Assembly: GCA_001692895.1 (NCBI GenBank)
Contig: KV748205.1
Location: forward strand, 1,702,798 to 1,766,797
Source of the DNA: Cenococcum geophilum 1.58
Taxonomy: Eukaryota; Ascomycota; Dothideomycetes; Gloniales; Gloniaceae
DNA length: 64,000 nt
Direction: 5' to 3'
Shown here: positions 58,954 to 64,000 of the stretch, in pieces
How the letters are laid out: every line of letters begins with the position of its first letter
Numbering within the stretch: the stretch's first letter is position 1
Position numbers and translations under genes: made by a program
Notes under the pieces: model-generated
Databases searched by the model: none
Told to the model about the DNA's origin: nothing
Seen by the model: only the letters and a program-made list of their open reading frames with translations

Positions 58954-59177
58954 TGTTACGGCACTGGCAGAACTTGGCAGAACTTGACTAGCAGAACTTG
59001 GCAGAACTTTGAGGTCACGTAACTAGAGGACCGTATAAAAGAACCCTACTTTGACCAGCGCTGCTCTTCTTCTCCTTTCCTTTCTCTAGCTTTAGATCCT
59101 TGTTTATAAACTACCAATTATATAGGCTTACGCGTCCCTCTTACCGTGCTCGTGCCTTAATTAACTAAGTCGCTAAC
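58954..59177 (+). repeat. Gypsy E 5' LTR (right edge approximate)
   Basis: Begins TGTTACGGCACTGGCAG after ATAAG; includes TATAAAAG near 59034 and a CT-rich stretch. The right edge (CGCTAACA) is inferred from the TG..CA rule only. The left part repeats GCAGAACTTG three to four times. Confidence 0.6.
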
Positions 59178-59382
59178 ATTATCTAAAGCTTAACTACCCT
59201 TTCTTCCTAAGAAGGAACTTAAATATATTTACGGACCACGAACTAGAACAGAACACAGAATTAGACCTAAAGAATATTACCAGAACTAGAAGAATAGAAA
59301 AGAATAATAAGACTTATAGAATACGCATAGACTAAAACCCCTGTAGAATCCTACTGGAGGTTACCCTAACAACTATACTATA

Positions 59383-60486
59383 ATGCCAAAAAATATAGTA
59401 GCCGGCAAAGCAGCTGTAGGACCCTTAAATACCTTTAATAGTAAAATAGTAACTAACTCAAACTCCTAAGTAGAGCTTATAGCAGCTAATGCCGAAATTA
59501 AATAACTTTAAAAGCTGCTTAAAGCCAGAGAACCCCCTACGCCTAGTAAGGAATTATCAAACACCTAAAGACTTGCTATAGTCCTTAAGGCTCTAGCCCA
59601 ACATACAGCATTAATATTATTACGGTCCGTAAAGGTTGCGGACCCCCCATTACTTATAAACGGAACTAACCCTATATTTAATAATTGGAAGCTTTAATTG
59701 CAGGATAAGCTTAAAGTTAATGCGGACTACTTCCCTACCACTTAGGCTAAAATGGCCTACGTTTTTGGCCGTACCGGTAGGAACACACAGACGCACCTAT
59801 ATCCGCGGTACGTATAGGACTTAGCAAAGCCCTTCCTCTCTAAAGAAGAGATAATTGTCTACCTGTCTTCTATTTATAAGGACCCCTTTAAAGTATAGAA
59901 CGCCTAACTTAATTATAAAAGCCTAAATATAAAAATAATAGAGACCTTCTTAGCCTTTTAGACCCACTTTCTGTACCTAGCTGGCTAGGCTCGAATTCCC
60001 TAGGAAGATCTAATACTAAACCTATTTAACAAGCTTACCCTAGACCTACAGCAAGCCGTACTGCTAGTTTTTACTACTATATAGACGCTAAAGGAACTTA
60101 CGGACCAGTGCTTAGCTATTAACTAAGGCCTTTACCGAATTAAGGCACGCGCTAAACGGTACAAAGCCAGAAACCCTTTAAATCAGACTATAAGTAATAT
60201 AAGAACGGCCCGCAATACCCCGGCACGATCGGTAACCCCTATAGCACCACCTATACAGCCTACCGCCAACTCAGCAACTAGCTATACAGCCAGCCCTACC
60301 ATAGGTCCGGCGAATGCTCGGCTTATATATAGCAACCCCCATATACAGGCCCTTAGTAATTAAGGAGCTTACTTCTCTTACGGACAAAAAGGTTACCGTA
60401 TAAAGGATTGCCTAATAAACGCGAAAGCGGACGAGGTTCTATTAATCCAGGAGAATAGCGCGGAGTTAGAAAAAGAGGAACCCTAA
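59383..60486 (+). pseudogene. Gypsy E Gag, RIP-damaged
   Basis: MPKNIVAGKAAVGPLNTFN; capsid-like KLKVNADYFPTT, ETFLAF-stop-THFLYLAG, LNLFNKLTLDLQQAVL; zinc knuckle YFSYGQKGYRIKDC with two Cys changed to Tyr (60369-60411). A different gypsy lineage from A/B/D. Confidence 0.8.
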
Positions 60487-60559
60487 AGGAAGACTCCTTT
60501 TTAGAGTTAAAAGGGATTAATATGTCAGATATTAATCTGGGTTGGCTAGTTAATAAAAG

Positions 60560-61995
60560 AAGCTGCACTATCCCTTATACTTTATTCCGTAATAGATACC
60601 AAGTTTTAACCTCTACTTTAGCTAACTCTAGAGTAAATGCCTTTACCTTAATAGACACCTAGTATACTATAAAGCTGGCTAACTTCCTAAATACACCTAT
60701 TAAAGAACTGCCTAAACTAATTCCTATCCACGGGTATAATGGGCGGATAGGACTACCTATTACAACTATCTTATAGATTTACCTCCGTATTGACGGACAA
60801 AGGCAGTATAATGCCCCCTTCCTTATTACGGACCTAGGTAGCCACAATATAATCTTAAGGCAAAAATAGCTAGCCTATTTAGGCTTATAGCTTAATGTAT
60901 GGAGTAAACGGCTTACCTAGCCCAAAACCCTACCCCCGACCCCTTTCTTTATAAAAGAAATTAGCATTATAATAGAAAACCTCATACGGCCCTAGATTAA
61001 TACTATTTACTAGGCCGATGCTATGCGTAGGGACTAGGCCTTTAAGAAAGATATATAGCTTAATTCGCAACGGATCCGTATACTACGTCGCCCCTAAACT
61101 ACCCATATCACGCCACCCGCATTAAAGACCTAGGAAGTCAGTAGTAACCTAGAAAAGCCCCCTATAAAGAGCTTAGGCCCTATATAGCTATAAAGAACAG
61201 CAAGGGACGTCGGACGTTACACTAAACTAATAGATTAAAGGGACAACCTATAGAAGATGGAATAGGAGCTAAGAAAGATTATAAACCCCAAACCGTAAAA
61301 TACGGTCCGGAAAACGGCTATAAGGAAACCAGCGGACCTCCCACCAGTTAATGTCTGCTATATTAGTGCCGTAGAATTCTACCAGAACTTGGTTTAGCCT
61401 AATACCGTCGCCTTTATAACGAGCTTATATAAAATTAATTAAATAATTAAGGAAAAGGGAAATAAGCTTAGCGGATAAGAAAGCGAGCTTATAGATAAGA
61501 AACTAGTAGAATAAAAGCTGCCCTATCAACACTAGAAATTTAAGGACGTATTCTCCAAAGCAGCGTCTAATATACTTCTACCTTACTAACCGTATAACTA
61601 TAAGATTAAGATTAAGCAGGGCAAAGAAAACACCCTTAGCTTTAGCCCCCTCTACAAGCAGTCTATTACCGAATTATAGGCTATAAAGCTGTAAGGGATA
61701 TTATTGCGGACACCTCGGGTTGCCCTCAGGACAACCCCCGGACGCCCCTCGGATGGTCGCCGGTCACGTGCCGGAGGCACGTGCCCGTAGTATATAGTCT
61801 CCACGATCCCAGAGGCCTTACCTCCTCAAGGATTCGTCTCTCTCACCAATCTATCCTGTTCCAATCGTGTCCTTATAGCCCCCTGTCTACAAGATCCCCT
61901 CACAAAAGCAGTATCTCATCAATAACTTAAATAAGGGCTTTATTAAGCCTAGCTAAGCCCCTTTTACCTCGCCTATTTTCTTTATTAAAAAGCTA
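60560..61995 (+). pseudogene. Gypsy E protease and start of RT, twice interrupted
   Basis: Protease-like VNAFTLIDT, then LPITTIL and FLITDLGSHNIIL; the linker FKDVFSKAASNILLPY and KENTLSFSPLYKQS; after removing the solo LTR (61690-61904) the frame continues KQYLINNLNKGFIKPS and FTSPIFFIKK, the start of the RT domain. It is cut at 61995 by the next element. Confidence 0.8.
61690..61904. repeat. 215-bp solo LTR with 5-bp target duplication
   Basis: TGTAAGGGAT ... ATCCCCTCACA, flanked by AAAGC at 61685-61689 and 61905-61909. It is GC-rich, unlike the RIP-degraded host, and contains GTATATAG. Excising it with one AAAGC restores the RT reading frame. Confidence 0.85.
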
Positions 61996-62029
61996 CATCA
62001 GGAAATTTTTTTTTAGGTATATTGTCGTA

Positions 62030-62228
62030 AGCGAAAATCAGGGTCTGCAAAACCTGCGTAAGTCGCGATTTTAGCGATTTGCGGCAACTTGCGGCAATTT
62101 ACTACAAACACATAGGCTACTCGTGTAAATTGCTGCAAATTACTATAAACACACAGGCTACTCGTGCAAATTGCTGCAAATTGCTGAAATTGCGGCTTAC
62201 GCAGGTTTTGCAGACCCTAATTTTTGGC
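62030..62228. mobile_element. 199-bp MITE with 45-bp internal duplication
   Basis: AGGGTCTGCAAAACCTGCG and its exact complement near both ends; TA at 62028-62029 and 62229-62230 fits a Tc1/mariner-type target. The centre contains two 45-bp copies of AGGCTACTCGTGYAAATTGC-bearing sequence. Confidence 0.75.
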
Positions 62229-62261
62229 TATAATAACGCGCCCAAAAAAAATCCTAATACT

Positions 62262-63603
62262 ATAACCACAAAGCTCTGTACAAAGCTCTGCACGAAGCTC
62301 TACACGAGGCTCTGCACGAAGCTCTACACGAGGCTCTGCACGAAGCTCTACACGAGGTTCTGCACAAAGCTTTACACGAAGCTCTGCTCGAAGCTCTACA
62401 TAAAGCTCTGCTCGAAGCTCTACTCGAAGCTCTACACGAAGCTCTACACGAAGCTCTACACGAAGCTTTACACGAAGCTCTACACGAAGCTTTACACGAA
62501 GCTCTGCTCGAAGCTCTACACGAAGCTCTGCTCGAAGCTCTACACAAAGCTCCGCACGAAGCTCCGCATGAAGCTCCGCACGAAGCTCCGCACGAAGCTC
62601 TACACGAAGCTCTNNNNNNNNNNNNNNNNNNNNNNNNNNNNNNNNNNNNNNNNNNNNNNNNNNNNNNNNNNNNNNNNNNNNNNNNNNNNNNNNNNNNNNN
62701 NNNNNNNNNNNNNNNNNNNNNNNNNNNNNNNNNNNNNNNNNNNNNNNNNNNNNNNNNNNNNNNNNNNNNNNNNNNNNNNNNNNNNNNNNNNNNNNNNNNN
62801 NNNNNNNNNNNNNNNNNNNNNNNNNNNNNNNNNNNNNNNNNNNNNNNNNNNNNNNNNNNNNNNNNNNNNNNNNNNNNNNNNNNNNNNNNNNNNNNNNGCT
62901 CGAAGCTCTACACAAAGCTCTGCTCGAAGCTCTACACAAAGCTCTGCNCGAAGCTCTACACAAAGCTCTGCTCGAAGCTCTACACAAAGCTCTGCTCGAA
63001 GCTCTGCTCGAAGCTCTGCTCGAAGCTCTGCTCGAAGCTCTGCTCGAAGCTCTACACAAAGCTCCGCACGAAGCTCTGCTCGAAGCTCTACACAAAGCTC
63101 CGCACGAAGCTCTGCTCGAAGCTCTGCTCGAAGCTCTACACAAAGCTCCGCACGAAGCTCCGCACGAAGCTCTACACGAAGCTCCGCTCGAAGCTCTACA
63201 CAAAGCTCCGCTCGAAGCTTTACACGAAGCTCTACACGAAGCTTTGCACGAAGCTCTACTCGAAGCTCTACATAAAGCTCTGCTCGAAGCTCTACACAAA
63301 GCTCTGCTTGAAGCTCTGCTCGAAGCCTACACGAAGCTCTGCACGAAGCTCTACGCGAAGCTCTACGCGAAGCTCTGCACGAAGCTCTGCACGAAGCTCT
63401 GCACGAAGCTCTGCACGAAGCTTTGCACGAGGCTCTACACGAGGCTTTACACGAAGCTCTGCGTACAGAGGCTCTGCACGAAGCTCTACTCGAAAGCTCT
63501 CCATAAAGCTCTATACGAAGCTCTACACAAAGCTCTACGTACGGAGGCTCTGCACGAGGCTCTGCGCGAAGCTTTGCGTACGGAGGCTCTGCACAAAGCT
63601 CCG
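62262..63603. repeat. 12-bp satellite (GCTCTGCACGAA)
   Basis: Roughly ninety visible units with variants GCTCTACACGAA, GCTCTGCTCGAA and GCTCCGCACGAA. Because 12 is a multiple of three, frames on both strands stay open for hundreds of codons (for example 62079-63275 plus, 62217-63299 minus); these are not genes. Confidence 0.95.
62614..62897. other. Assembly gap (284 N)
   Basis: Run of N inside the 12-bp satellite; true array length unknown. Confidence 0.99.
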
Positions 63604-63739
63604 CATGACACCTTACTATCGGGTCCCCGCTATATTCCCGATAGCCTCTACACATACACCTAGGTAGCCACCTTATTTTTTACCCTTCCTTCCTTACATC
63701 CTCCCTACCTAGGGAGGCACCAGAACGGCAGGCCCAGCT

Positions 63740-64000
63740 GAAGGACCGTGTCGCCAGAACCAGAGACGACCGTGTCGACCGTCGCCAGAACCAGACGACC
63801 GTTTGCCAGAACCAGACGACCGTCGTTCAGAGCCAGACGACACGTGTCGCCGGAGCCAGACGACCGTCGCCGGAGCCAGACGATCCGTCGCCAGAACCAG
63901 ACGACCGTCGTTAGAAGCCAGACGACCGTTCGGTCAGAGCCAGGACGACCGTCGCCAGAACCAGACCGACCGTCGTTCAGAGCCAGACGAACCGTCGCCG
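63740..64000. repeat. CCAGAACCAGACGACCGTCG minisatellite
   Basis: Units of ~19-22 bp (CGTCGCCAGAACCAGACGAC and relatives) continue to the window end. They are the inverse of the 49101-49250 family. The preceding 63605-63735 matches 49255-49370 in inverted orientation. Confidence 0.85.

Larger units (their letters stand above)
61996..64000. mobile_element. Second CATCAG-type element, runs off the window
   Basis: CATCAGGAAATTT after TA (61994-61995) interrupts gypsy E RT, resembling the left end at 48263. Inside are a MITE, the 12-bp satellite, and, inverted, the unique block and GTCGTCTGG minisatellite of the first element. The right end is outside the window. Confidence 0.55.

Noticed and set aside
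62079..63299. Long open frames of ~360-400 codons on both strands
   Set aside because: Produced by the 12-bp satellite and bridged by 284 N; no domain.
63740..64000. Possible telomeric or subtelomeric tract
   Set aside because: No TTAGGG repeats; the minisatellite also occurs internally at 49101-49250.

Overview
The window looks like a filamentous ascomycete (Pezizomycotina) chromosome segment. Protein genes carry short introns, mostly 47-87 nt, with GT/AG ends and CTRAY-like branch sites. They encode fungal proteins (Erg4, Mgr2/ROMO1, a SLMAP-type FHA protein, octanoyltransferase, Pop7, a NACHT-WD40 NLR). The repeats carry the signature of repeat-induced point mutation (RIP): TpA-rich sequence, nonsense codons almost only TAA/TAG where family consensus has Gln or Trp, and C-to-T/G-to-A differences between repeat copies. 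The species cannot be named from this sequence.

Layout. 1-8.8 kb: gene-free, RIP-degraded DNA with a 12-bp satellite relic, an 80-bp tandem array organised as three-monomer higher-order repeats, and a 1.8-kb imperfect palindrome. 9.1-14.5 kb: a decayed Plavaka-type DNA transposon, a 0.9-kb decamer satellite, and a broken NFX1/ZNFX1-type helicase. 14.5-21.2 kb: minisatellites, the 3' half of a Ty3/Gypsy element (integrase, chromodomain, LTR) and nested inverted-repeat elements. 21.5-24.8 kb: an NLR gene with near-identical WD40 repeats. 25-26.9 kb: a cluster of MITEs, several with clear target-site duplications. 27.6-46.5 kb: the gene-rich core, holding erg4, an unnamed Cys-cluster protein, a five-exon mgr2, a FHA/STRIPAK-type gene, lip2 divergent from pop7, an FHS sugar-transporter pseudogene, a DUF1868 2H-phosphoesterase gene and a truncated alcohol dehydrogenase pseudogene. 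46.6-64 kb: a nested stack of retrotransposons and satellite-bearing elements.

The nesting in the last part can be read from target-site duplications. A copia element cuts the ADH pseudogene. Gypsy B lies against the copia remnant. Gypsy B is itself split by a copia-type gag-only element (5-bp duplication), by a TA-flanked element with CATCAG inverted termini that carries minisatellites, and by gypsy D. Gypsy E cuts D. A GC-rich 215-bp solo LTR (5-bp duplication) and a second CATCAG-type element cut E.

The most unusual items are the CATCAG satellite-carrying element family (three ends in the window, one with a sequence-proven empty site), the gypsy D Gag frame that continues for about 670 codons past its zinc knuckle, the two copies of a ~106-bp dispersed core closed by different but self-complementary ends, the higher-order satellite with adjoining palindrome, and the NLR with homogenised WD repeats beside a MITE nest.
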